From Thermoleophilia bacterium (GTDB taxonomy: Bacteria; Actinomycetota; Thermoleophilia; Miltoncostaeales; Miltoncostaeaceae): 64,000 nt of DNA. Positions within the stretch are counted from its first letter, which is position 1. Each line of letters opens with the position of its first letter. The position numbers and the translations under genes were made by a program. A model generated the notes under the pieces. That model saw only the letters and a program-made list of their open reading frames with translations, was not told where the DNA came from and did not search any database. The DNA lies in NCBI GenBank assembly GCA_028285405.1, contig JANQPH010000011.1, forward strand, positions 1 to 64,000. The letters are read 5' to 3'. Below are positions 9,899 to 17,512 of this stretch, in pieces.

Positions 9899-10048
9899 GC
9901 GGACTGACCCCGCGCTCGCCGTACTCGGCCAGGACGTTGTCGACCGCGTGACCGGGTGAGGACCCCCCGTGTGCTGTGGAGGTGCTCGAGCCTTCCCGGC
10001 CTGTCGCCGCCCACCGCCCTCCGGGTGCGCTGACTCAATGCCGGCGCC

Positions 10049-10600
10049 ATGCCCGCCGATAGCGGGGGCATGGGCGCCGAACCGCCCACTCTCACACCGT
10101 TTCGCCCGAGGCTGGCACTCGCGTGGCGCCCCGGCGTCGAGATCGTGCGCTGTGCGCCCGCCGCGATCATCGGTCACCGCATCGCGGTGCTCGAGGCCAA
10201 CGGCGCCGAGGCCGAGACGGCGTTCATCGAGGACGCGGATCCGGAGAGCATCCACCTGAGCGCGTCGATCGCGGGCGTCGGGGTCGTGGGCTGCGCCTCG
10301 TACCTTCCATCCTGGTGGGAGCGACGGCCGGCGTGGCGACTGCGCGGCATGGCTGTCGCGACGCCCCATCGCGGTCTTGGAATCGGGTCGGGGCTGCTGG
10401 GGGCCATGGAGCGTGAGCTCCAGGCCGGCGACTCGAGCAGGCCGCTCGCGTGGTGTACGGCTCGGCTTGCGGCCGTCGGCTTCTACGAGCGCATGGGCTG
10501 GCGCGCCGCATCGACCATCTTCGACGCCGGCTGGGCGGGGCCGTCGATCGTGATGACGACACCCTGCGCCCGCCCGCTCGGCACGCCGTTCGCCGCCTGA
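10049..10600 (+). CDS. GNAT-family N-acetyltransferase
   Basis: This 183-residue protein shows the GNAT acetyl-CoA binding core: RLRGMAVATPHRGLGIGSGL gives the strand-P-loop (Q/RxxGxG/A), and AVGFYERMGWRA is the usual C-terminal motif. It should transfer an acetyl group from acetyl-CoA to an amine; the substrate cannot be told. The start is ATG 10049 or ATG 10070 (MGAEPP), neither with a strong ribosome binding site. It converges with the YibE/F gene (ends 10631). Confidence 0.82.
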   Translation: MPADSGGMGAEPPTLTPFRPRLALAWRPGVEIVRCAPAAIIGHRIAVLEANGAEAETAFIEDADPESIHLSASIAGVGVVGCASYLPSWWERRPAWRLRGMAVATPHRGLGIGSGLLGAMERELQAGDSSRPLAWCTARLAAVGFYERMGWRAASTIFDAGWAGPSIVMTTPCARPLGTPFAA

Positions 10601-10630
10601 CCGTTCGGCCGCGCCCGGCCGGCGAGCCGG

Positions 10631-11806
10631 TCAGTGCGCGTGGGCGGACCCCTCCAGCGCGTCGTCCGGCACCTGCGTCGCCAGGTACGCCGCCGCCGCC
10701 GTCGTGAGCGGCGCCGCCAGGATGAGCCCGATCGACCCGACCAGGGTCGCCACGATCGGGGCGGCGACCACCTCGCTCGTCGCCGCCTCGGCGATCGACG
10801 TGTCGCCGATGGCGAACACGATCAGCGTGGGGAGCGAGGCGCCCACGTAGGCGAGCACCAGCGTGTTCACGGTGGCGGCGATGTGGTCGTGGCCGACGCC
10901 GAGGCCACGCCGGAACAGGTCGCGACCGCCGAGCGACGGGTTGGCCGCGCGCAGCGCCATCACCGTGGAGGCCTGGCTCACCGTGAGGTCGTCGAGCACG
11001 CCGAGGGTCGCGATCACGATGCCGGCGATGAGGAGCCCCTGCAGGTCGAGGTCTCCCGTCGCGGCGAGCAGCGTCGCCTCGTCGCTGTCGAAGCCCGTGA
11101 TGTGGGCGGCATCGACGGCGAAGACGGCGATCCCCAGCGTGATCACGAGCGCGACCGAGGTGCCGATGCAGGCGGCGACCGCGCGAGGGCCGATCCCGTG
11201 GGTGAGCGGGATCGTGCCGAGCATGATCGCCAGCGCTCCGATGAACGCGACCGCCACGGGTGCGCTGCCGTCCACGATCGCCGGGACGACGAAGCCGACG
11301 GCGACCGCGACGCTCAGGACGAGGCCGCCGAGCGCCCGCAGCCCCTTCAGCCGGGCGGTCAGGACGACGAGCAGCGCGAAGGCGATACTGAGCCAGATGA
11401 GCGGTGTCTGGCGCTCGAAGTCGACGAACTGGAACTGATCGGCTCCCGCCAGGTCCGCGGGTGCTCCAGACGGCGTCACGCGCACCGAGTCGCCGACGCT
11501 CACGTCGAAGGCCGCCGCCGCCAGGTCGAAGGACGCCTCCTCGCCGGAGCGCTCGCCCTCCTCGATGAGCACCGTGACGCGCAGGCAGTTGTCGGACTCC
11601 TCGGGCAACACGGCCCGGCAGCCGCCCGCCTGGACCGCGACGACCTCGGCCCGGACGGTGTCCAGTCGCGGGACCGACGACTCGGTCGTGCCCGACGGCC
11701 ACAGCGCGATCACGCCGAAGATCGTCAGCAGCACGAGCGCTCCGAGCAGCGCCACGAGCGCGACCGCGCCGGGTGCGCGATATGGCCAGCGCCAGCGCGT
11801 GCTCAC
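10631..11806 (-). CDS. YibE/F family membrane protein
   Basis: The protein has 391 residues. An N-terminal membrane segment (about 14-35) is followed by an extracytoplasmic domain (about 40-130; VRAEVVAVQAGGCRAVLPEE). At least seven further hydrophobic segments then run from LIWLSIAFALLVVLTA to the end. The polar motif GVLDDLTVSQAS between two membrane helices and the DLFRRGLGVGHDHIAATVNTLVLAY region are typical of YibE/F proteins. Family function is poorly defined; some members sit beside transport or defence genes. It is a single gene here, ending in a histidine-containing tail (SAHAH). Confidence 0.85.
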   Translation of the reverse strand: MSTRWRWPYRAPGAVALVALLGALVLLTIFGVIALWPSGTTESSVPRLDTVRAEVVAVQAGGCRAVLPEESDNCLRVTVLIEEGERSGEEASFDLAAAAFDVSVGDSVRVTPSGAPADLAGADQFQFVDFERQTPLIWLSIAFALLVVLTARLKGLRALGGLVLSVAVAVGFVVPAIVDGSAPVAVAFIGALAIMLGTIPLTHGIGPRAVAACIGTSVALVITLGIAVFAVDAAHITGFDSDEATLLAATGDLDLQGLLIAGIVIATLGVLDDLTVSQASTVMALRAANPSLGGRDLFRRGLGVGHDHIAATVNTLVLAYVGASLPTLIVFAIGDTSIAEAATSEVVAAPIVATLVGSIGLILAAPLTTAAAAYLATQVPDDALEGSAHAH

Positions 11807-11887
11807 GCGCGAGTCCTTCCTCCTCGTCCCACGCGCCTCACGACGCCGCCCGTGCTCGGAGCGGCGCCATGGTGCGGCGGGTGAGGG

Positions 11888-12301
11888 CTACGCCCGGCGG
11901 CCGTCTGGCGAGGGGATGCCGACGCGGGTCATCGCGCCGGTGACCTTGTCGACGAAGCCGCCGACCGGTGAGCGCCGACGGGCGACCGCCTGCTGCAGGG
12001 TCCGCACGCGTGCCGCGAGGGCGTCGCGCTCGGCCTGCGTGGTGGTGAGCTCGACGGCGAGCCGGTCGCGCTCGGCGCGGAGCGCGTCGACCTCGGGTCC
12101 GCCGCTGCGCTCGTTGCGCAGCGACTCGACGGACTCGGGATCGATCAGCGTGCGCTGAGAGCCGATCTCGCCGATCGTCTCGCCATCGAGACGGCCGGAC
12201 TTGAGGTAGCGCCACACCGTCCGCTCCGAGACCCCCAGCGAGGTGGCCGCGTCAGCGACGGTCAGGTGTTGGGTGATGTCAATGGTTGTCGTCACGGCCA
12301 C
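11888..12301 (-). CDS. Helix-turn-helix DNA-binding protein with coiled-coil tail
   Basis: In this 137-residue protein, residues about 12-50 form a MerR/excisionase-type winged HTH (LTVADAATSLGVSERTVWRYL, then LDGETIG). Residues about 68-105 form a heptad-rich coiled coil (VDALRAERDRLAVELTTTQA), and a short basic tail follows. It should bind DNA as a dimer in the cytoplasm. HTH-plus-coiled-coil architecture resembles chromosome-anchoring or small regulatory proteins rather than a metabolite-sensing MerR, which would carry an effector domain. Starts are GTG 12301 or GTG 12295. It is alone, upstream of a GC-rich hairpin. Confidence 0.7.
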   Translation of the reverse strand: MAVTTTIDITQHLTVADAATSLGVSERTVWRYLKSGRLDGETIGEIGSQRTLIDPESVESLRNERSGGPEVDALRAERDRLAVELTTTQAERDALAARVRTLQQAVARRRSPVGGFVDKVTGAMTRVGIPSPDGRRA

Positions 12302-12368
12302 CGTTTTCGTCGTGGGGCGCGCGACTCCTTGTCACGGGACCGAAAAAAGTCCACAGCAACGACAAGGG

Positions 12369-12389
12369 CCCGCGCCGTTGCGGCGCGGG
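12369..12389 (-). terminator. GC-rich perfect hairpin between HTH and MaoC genes
   Basis: The sequence forms a 9-bp perfect stem (cccgcgccg / cggcgcggg) with a 3-base loop. Read on the minus strand it is followed by a T-containing stretch, so it may end transcription of the MaoC-aminotransferase operon coming from the right. A second small hairpin (ggggtc-cggaa-gacccc) lies at 12460-12476. There is no long T tract, so the call is moderate. Confidence 0.45.
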
Positions 12390-12523
12390 TGAGCTGAACC
12401 CGAGAACGACCGAGGCCGAGCGTCGGTCGGTCGCAGGTGTTCAGCGAGAGGACGCAGCGGGGGTCCGGAAGACCCCGACCGTCCGGTCAGGGCCCCCCTT
12501 GTGACAAGCGATGCCGGCGGGCG

Positions 12524-12988
12524 CTACTGCTTGCGCCGGATCAGCATGTTCCACTGACCCTTCTGCACGACCTTGTCGTCGCCGTCCGCCACCTTCTTCA
12601 GGACCTCGATGTCGTAGACCACGAAGCCCTGTGCGGGGTTCTTGTGCTCCGACTTCTCGCCGATCGTCCGCTTGACGTAGATCGTGTCGCCGAAGAAGAC
12701 GGCGCCGCGGAACTGCCACTCCTTCAGCCCCATGAACGCCGCGGTGGCGATCTTGGGCTCCATCGAGCCCACCTGCAGGCCCGTGGCGATGGATGCGACG
12801 AGCATCCCGTGAGCGACCCGCTGCCCGAACACGGACTCCTCGGCAGCCACCTTGTCCACGTGGAACCAGTTGAAGTCCCCCGACAGGCCGCAGAAGTTCA
12901 CGACGTCGGTTTCGGTGATGGTCCGACCCGCCGAGACGGCGGTGTCACCCTCGTTGAGTTCCTCCCACAGCAGCCGCTCTTCAGCCAC
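12524..12988 (-). CDS. MaoC-like hot-dog fold dehydratase/hydratase
   Basis: The GTG at 12988 is chosen because AAGGAAGG lies just upstream and the hot-dog fold begins with ELNEGDTAVSAGRTITETDVVNF. The frame is open further 5' only as a shadow of the aminotransferase. The 154-residue product has the MaoC hydratase core (GDFNWFHVD, then FGQRVAHGMLVASI) with the active-site aspartate and histidine. Members hydrate enoyl-CoA esters or form the dehydratase unit of fatty-acid-like systems. It lies 37 bp downstream of the aminotransferase on the same strand, probably co-transcribed. Confidence 0.85.
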   Translation of the reverse strand: MAEERLLWEELNEGDTAVSAGRTITETDVVNFCGLSGDFNWFHVDKVAAEESVFGQRVAHGMLVASIATGLQVGSMEPKIATAAFMGLKEWQFRGAVFFGDTIYVKRTIGEKSEHKNPAQGFVVYDIEVLKKVADGDDKVVQKGQWNMLIRRKQ

Positions 12989-13025
12989 GAGCCTTCCTTT
13001 GTCCGAACTGCGAAACGGCCTGAGG

Positions 13026-14219
13026 CTACAGGTTCTCGACAGCCTGCTTGATGCGGTCGAGGCCCTCCTCGAGGACATCGTCGGGAGCCGCGTAGGTGAG
13101 CCGGATGTGGCCCTCTCCGCGGTCGCCGAACGCGCTTCCGGCCACGACACCGACGCCGTAGCTCTCGACCAGGTAGTCGGCGAACTGCTGCGCCGTCATG
13201 CCCGTGTCGCGGATGCTCGGGAAGACGTAGAACGAGCCCTCCGGCGTCGGGCACTCGACACCCGGCAGCTCGTTCAGGAACGCCACGACCTTGTCCCGCT
13301 TGGCCTGGAGCCGGTTGCGCTGCTCGATGACGTGGTCCTGGGGACCGGTGATCGCGGCGAGCGCGGCCAGCTGCACGAACGCCGGCACGTTGGTCACCGA
13401 GTTCTGCTGGAAGATGTCCATCGTGGTGATGAGCTCTTCGTTGCCGACGCACCAGCCGATCCGGAAGCCGGTCATGATGTACGTCTTCGAGAACGTGTCG
13501 ACGAGCACCGAGCGGTCGGCCATTCCGTCGACGGCCGCGATCGTCGTGTGCTCCGACGGCGGGTAGACCATCTTGCTGAAGATCTCGTCCGTCAGCACGG
13601 TGATGTCGTGCTCGATGGCGATCGCCGCGATCTCGTCGAGCTGGCGAATGGTCATGCCGTTCGGCCGCTGCGGCGAGTTCAGGATCAGCATCTTGGTCTT
13701 GGGCGTGATCAGGCCCTTCAGCGAGTCGAGGTCGAAGTGGAAGTCCGGCTCGACGAGCGGGGCGTAGACGACCTGGCCGCCGGCGTACGCGATCCAGAAC
13801 TCGTCCGGCGGGTAGCCGGGGTTCGGGAAGATCACCTCGTCGCCCTGATCGACGATCGTCAGCAGCGACTGCGTGAGCGCGTGCTTGGCGCCCATGGTGA
13901 CGAGGACTTCCTCGCGCTTGGTCGGGCGGCCACGGTTGGTGGCCTCTTCAGCGATCGCGTCGCGGAGCTCGGGAAGACCCGGGCCCGGCACGTAGCGGAC
14001 GTGCCCATCGGTGAGCGCCTTCGCCGCCGCCTCGAAGATGTGAGGAGCGGGCTTGAACTCGTCACCCTGGAAGTCGCCCTTCTCGAAATGGATGATCGCC
14101 TTGCCGGTCTCCTTCTCGAGCGCCTGGGCCTTGCGCATCGAAGCCCACTGCTTCGGAAGGACGAAATGCGACGTACGGCTCGAGAGCCGCACTCCGGACT
14201 TCGCTGCGGTGGTCGCCAT
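13026..14219 (-). CDS. Class I/II PLP-dependent aminotransferase
   Basis: This is a 397-residue fold-type I aminotransferase. Asn181 (NSPQRPNG), Asp211 (VLTDEIF) and the Schiff-base Lys245 (DTFSKTYIMTGFRIGW) are present, as is the C-terminal arginine in GHIRLTYA. It is of the aspartate/aromatic aminotransferase type that moves amino groups between an amino acid and a 2-oxo acid in the cytoplasm. The exact substrate is not evident. It is the likely first gene of a short operon with the MaoC-like gene. IclR is encoded 70 bp further upstream in the same direction. Confidence 0.92.
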   Translation of the reverse strand: MATTAAKSGVRLSSRTSHFVLPKQWASMRKAQALEKETGKAIIHFEKGDFQGDEFKPAPHIFEAAAKALTDGHVRYVPGPGLPELRDAIAEEATNRGRPTKREEVLVTMGAKHALTQSLLTIVDQGDEVIFPNPGYPPDEFWIAYAGGQVVYAPLVEPDFHFDLDSLKGLITPKTKMLILNSPQRPNGMTIRQLDEIAAIAIEHDITVLTDEIFSKMVYPPSEHTTIAAVDGMADRSVLVDTFSKTYIMTGFRIGWCVGNEELITTMDIFQQNSVTNVPAFVQLAALAAITGPQDHVIEQRNRLQAKRDKVVAFLNELPGVECPTPEGSFYVFPSIRDTGMTAQQFADYLVESYGVGVVAGSAFGDRGEGHIRLTYAAPDDVLEEGLDRIKQAVENL

Positions 14220-14289
14220 CGTTTGTGTTCTCCTTCGGTTTCGTTCTCAGATGGTTTTCTACGGATCCTGGGCGAGGCTCGCCCGGTGA

Positions 14290-15207
14290 CTAGCTTGCGC
14301 TCCTTCGCTCGAGGGGCGCTTGGACCTCGCCGAGGCTGGTCTTCGTCCCTCCGTGGTCCTGAGAAAGGCGTGCGTCAGCGGGCGCTCCGAGCCGGCGAGA
14401 GAGTCCGCCGGCGGCGCGCAGGACGCGCTCGGCGAGCGGCTCGACCCGTTCCGGGGTGACCCGGTTGGCCGGCCCGCCGATCCCGAGCGCGGCGATCGCG
14501 CGCCCGCTGTGGTCGAAGACCGGCGCGCCGATGCAGCGCAGGCCCTCGTCGTACTCCTCGTCGTCGATCCCGAACCCCTGCTCGCGGATTCGCTCGAGCT
14601 CTTCGTCGAGCGCGAGCCGGGTGGTGATCGTGTTGGGCGTGAACCGCGCGAGGCCGCGCTTCTCGACGATCCGGCCGACGCTGGTGGGCGGCAGGTCGGC
14701 CAGAAGCACCTTGCCGAGGTTGGTTGCATGGGCCGGGTAGCCGGTTCCCACCGCGGCGTTGATCCGAAGCGCGCGACGCGCCTCCACGCGCTCGATGTAG
14801 ATCGCCTCGCCGTCCTCCAGGACCGCGAGGTGCCCGGTCTCGCCGGTGTCGCCGACCAGCTCCTCGAGGAAGGGCAGCGCCTCCTCCCACAGGTTCATCC
14901 GCTGCATCACGAGCCCGCCGAGCTCGAGGACGCGGAGCCCGAGCCGGTAGCGACCGCTGCGCGGGCTCCGCTCGACGAAGCCACCGGCCTCCAGGTTGAC
15001 CATGAAGCGGTGGACCGTGGACTTGTGGAGGCCGACCCGTCCCGCCAGCTCGGTGACGCCGAGCTCCGGCTCGTCGGCGGTGAACGAGTTGAGGAGCGCG
15101 ACCGCCCGCTCGATCGCCTGGATCCGATACCGCTCGGGCACGGTGTCCCGCTCGGGTTCGGTCGCCCCGACGAGGGCGGAATCGATGACAGCGGCCTCGG
15201 TGCTCAT
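14290..15207 (-). CDS. IclR-family transcriptional regulator
   Basis: This 305-residue protein has an N-terminal winged HTH (about residues 28-90; AVALLNSFT, LGVTELAGRVGLHKSTVHRFM) and the IclR effector domain (about 105-275; GYPAHATNLGKVLLADLP, DDEEYDEGLRCIGAPVFDHSG, AALGIGGP). Such regulators are small-molecule-responsive repressors or activators, often of aromatic or acyl-CoA catabolism. The gene diverges from the crotonase-cofG-cofH operon across a 284-bp gap. The gap contains GTTT-rich half-sites near 15229-15275 that could be operators, so it may control that operon; this is inference. Confidence 0.9.
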   Translation of the reverse strand: MSTEAAVIDSALVGATEPERDTVPERYRIQAIERAVALLNSFTADEPELGVTELAGRVGLHKSTVHRFMVNLEAGGFVERSPRSGRYRLGLRVLELGGLVMQRMNLWEEALPFLEELVGDTGETGHLAVLEDGEAIYIERVEARRALRINAAVGTGYPAHATNLGKVLLADLPPTSVGRIVEKRGLARFTPNTITTRLALDEELERIREQGFGIDDEEYDEGLRCIGAPVFDHSGRAIAALGIGGPANRVTPERVEPLAERVLRAAGGLSRRLGAPADARLSQDHGGTKTSLGEVQAPLERRSAS

Positions 15208-15491
15208 GTCTCGTATCGTGAACTACCGTTTCGTTACACCTGCGACAAACTGGTTTCTACCAATCTGCGACGGGGATGGGTAGCCGGTTCGCCTCCACGC
15301 GAGACGTGGTCTCGGATCATGAGACAGGCCGGACACGCGGACGGCTCGGGGCCGTGGCAACGGCCGGCGGCGGGTCTGCTCGCCGTGTCCGATCGCGAGG
15401 CGGGCGGTCGAGCTCGACCGGGAGCGCGGAAGGCCATTTTCGGCGCGCGCCCTGCCGGTAGGATCGGGTTCTCGGCGCGCAAAGGAACGGG

Positions 15492-16316
15492 GTGGGCGAA
15501 GTGGGCTTCGAGGACATCCTCTACGAGGTCGCCGACGGTCGGGCGACGATCACCATCAACCGGCCCGATCGGCTGAACGCGTTTCGGGTCCAGACCGTCC
15601 GCGAGCTGGCCGAGGCGTTCGAGGCGGCCGCCGACGACGAGGCCGTCGGGATCATTGTCCTGACCGGCGCCGGGGACCGCGCCTTCTGTGTGGGCGGCGA
15701 CGTTCGGGACCCCACGCAGACGCTGAAGGAGAAGCGCAGCCTGCACCACCTGCACGAGCGGCTCGCGCTGGGCATGCGCAACAACGGCAAGCCGGTGTTG
15801 GCTCGGGTGCGGGGGTACTGCATCGGGGGTGGCAACGAGCTGAACACCCTGTGTGACCTCAGCATCGCCAGCGACAAGTCCCGGTTCGGCCAGGCGGGCC
15901 CGAAGATCGGCTCCGCGCCGCTGTGGTGGGGCTGCCAGCTGCTGCCGCTCGTCGTCGGCGAGAAGCGGGCTCGGGAGGTGCTGTTCCTGACCCGCCAGTA
16001 CTCGGCGCAGGAGGCGCTCGACTGGGGCCTCTGCAATGCCGTGGTCCCCGACGAGGAGCTCGACGCCGAGGTCGATCGCTGGTGCACCGAGATCCTGCGG
16101 CGCTCGCCGCAGGGCCTGCGGTTCGCCAAGCTCGCGATGAACGCCCAGAGCGACCTCCTGAGCGGCGCCGTCGCGCACGGGATGGAGCTGGTCGCCCTCA
16201 ACCACGTCCACGGGCCGGAGCCCAAGGAGGGCATCGCCAGCTTCCAGGAGAAGCGCCCGGCCGACTGGCGCAAGTTCCGCGAGGGCCAGGGCCCGGAGCC
16301 GGAAGCCAAGAAGTGA
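15492..16316 (+). CDS. MenB-like crotonase-superfamily enzyme
   Basis: This 274-residue enoyl-CoA hydratase/isomerase family member has the oxyanion-hole segment GDRAFCVGGDVRD and the RVRGYCIGGGNEL region. RQYSAQEALDWGL closely resembles 1,4-dihydroxy-2-naphthoyl-CoA synthase-type and ring-hydrolase crotonases. FGQAGPKIGS is another MenB-like mark, but WWGCQLLP replaces the usual MenB segment, so menaquinone synthesis is not certain. The GTG start is at 15492. Its stop TGA overlaps the GTG of cofG (GTGA), which places it in the F420 operon and suggests a linked role or simple co-regulation. Confidence 0.85.
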   Translation: MGEVGFEDILYEVADGRATITINRPDRLNAFRVQTVRELAEAFEAAADDEAVGIIVLTGAGDRAFCVGGDVRDPTQTLKEKRSLHHLHERLALGMRNNGKPVLARVRGYCIGGGNELNTLCDLSIASDKSRFGQAGPKIGSAPLWWGCQLLPLVVGEKRAREVLFLTRQYSAQEALDWGLCNAVVPDEELDAEVDRWCTEILRRSPQGLRFAKLAMNAQSDLLSGAVAHGMELVALNHVHGPEPKEGIASFQEKRPADWRKFREGQGPEPEAKK

Positions 16317-17512
16317 CCACCAGCCCACCCAGCGTCGCCGACGGCGTCCGGCCGGAGGTCGCCGAGGCCCTCGAGCGCACCCGCGCCGGTGAGCGCCTCG
16401 GCGAGCGCGACGCGAAGCTGCTCGTGATGGCGCGCGGGGCAGAGCACCCCGCGATCTGGGCCGCGGCCGCGGCGCTGCGCGATCAGGGCAAGCCGCCGAT
16501 CGTCACGTACTCGCGGAAGGTCTTCATCCCGCTCACGAACCTCTGCCGCGACATCTGCAGCTACTGCACCTTCGCCAAGGAGGACGGCACACCCGCGGCG
16601 CACACGATGAGCCCGGACGAGGTGCTGGCCGTGGCCGAGGCCGGCGCGCGGCTCGGTTGCAAGGAGGTGCTCTTCACGCTCGGCGACCGGCCGGAGGCGC
16701 GGTACGAGTCGTACCGCCTCCAGCTGCGCCGCTACGGCTACGAGTCCACGCAGCAGTACCTGCGGGCGATGTGCGAGCTGGTGCTCGAGCAGACGGGTCT
16801 GCTCCCGCACCCCAACTGCGGGATCCTCGGCCGGCGCGAGCTGTCCGAGCTGCGCGAGGTCTCACCGAGCCAGGGGATGATGCTCGAGTCGACCTCGGAG
16901 CGGCTCTGCGGCCCCGGCGGCCCGCACGAGCACGCGCCCGACAAGCGACCCGCCACGCGCCTGGCGATGATCAAGCGCGCCGGCGAGCTCGGAATCCCGT
17001 TCACCTCGGGGATCCTGATCGGGATCGGCGAGAACCTCGAGGAGCGGGTCGATGCGCTTCTCGCTCTCAGGGAGCTGCACGAGCAGTACGGTCACATCCA
17101 GGAGCTGATCGTGCAGAACTTCCGCGCCAAGCCCGAGACCCCGATGGCCGAGTCCGGCGAGCCCGGGCTGCTCGAGCTGATGACCACGTGCGCGATCGCG
17201 CGCCTGGTCATGGGTCCGGACGCCAACATCCAGGCGCCGCCGAACCTCTCTGCCGACTACGGCCCGCTGCTCGCGGCGGGCATCAACGACTGGGGCGGCG
17301 TGTCGCCGCTCACGCCCGACTTCGTCAACCCCGAGGCCCCCTGGCCGCAGATCGATCGCCTCGCAGAGCTCACTCGGGAAGCGGGATACACGCTGACCGA
17401 GCGGCTCACGATCTACCCCGAGTACGTCTGGGACGATCGGTTTCTCGCTCCGGCGATGCGGGAGCCCACCAGGCGCCTCGCCGACGTGGAAGGACTCGCA
17501 AGTGCCGCATGA
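16313..17512 (+). CDS. cofG: 7,8-didemethyl-8-hydroxy-5-deazariboflavin synthase subunit CofG
   Basis: The GTG at 16313 overlaps the crotonase stop by 4 bp; the longer open frame upstream is a shadow. The 399-residue radical-SAM enzyme has the cluster-binding cysteines C78, C82 and C85 in CRDICSYCTF. It also has the CofG landmarks LFTLGDRPE, HPNCGILG, MLESTSERL and DWGGVSPLTPDFVNPE. With CofH it builds the deazaflavin FO, the redox core of coenzyme F420, from tyrosine and a ribityl pyrimidine. It overlaps cofH by 11 bp. In many actinobacteria the two are fused as FbiC; here they are separate genes. Confidence 0.95.
   Translation: MTTSPPSVADGVRPEVAEALERTRAGERLGERDAKLLVMARGAEHPAIWAAAAALRDQGKPPIVTYSRKVFIPLTNLCRDICSYCTFAKEDGTPAAHTMSPDEVLAVAEAGARLGCKEVLFTLGDRPEARYESYRLQLRRYGYESTQQYLRAMCELVLEQTGLLPHPNCGILGRRELSELREVSPSQGMMLESTSERLCGPGGPHEHAPDKRPATRLAMIKRAGELGIPFTSGILIGIGENLEERVDALLALRELHEQYGHIQELIVQNFRAKPETPMAESGEPGLLELMTTCAIARLVMGPDANIQAPPNLSADYGPLLAAGINDWGGVSPLTPDFVNPEAPWPQIDRLAELTREAGYTLTERLTIYPEYVWDDRFLAPAMREPTRRLADVEGLASAA

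Noticed and set aside
10224-11702. 492-residue minus-strand open frame
   Set aside because: Runs in a wrong frame through the YibE/F and GNAT genes; it has arginine-rich, non-protein-like composition.
10634-11884. Plus-strand 416-residue open frame
   Set aside because: Antisense shadow of the YibE/F gene; composed of Arg/Asp/His runs typical of high-GC shadows.
12302-12523. Possible tRNA or small RNA with GC-rich hairpins
   Set aside because: No acceptor stem, anticodon loop or GGTTCGA-type arm; only hairpins are visible.
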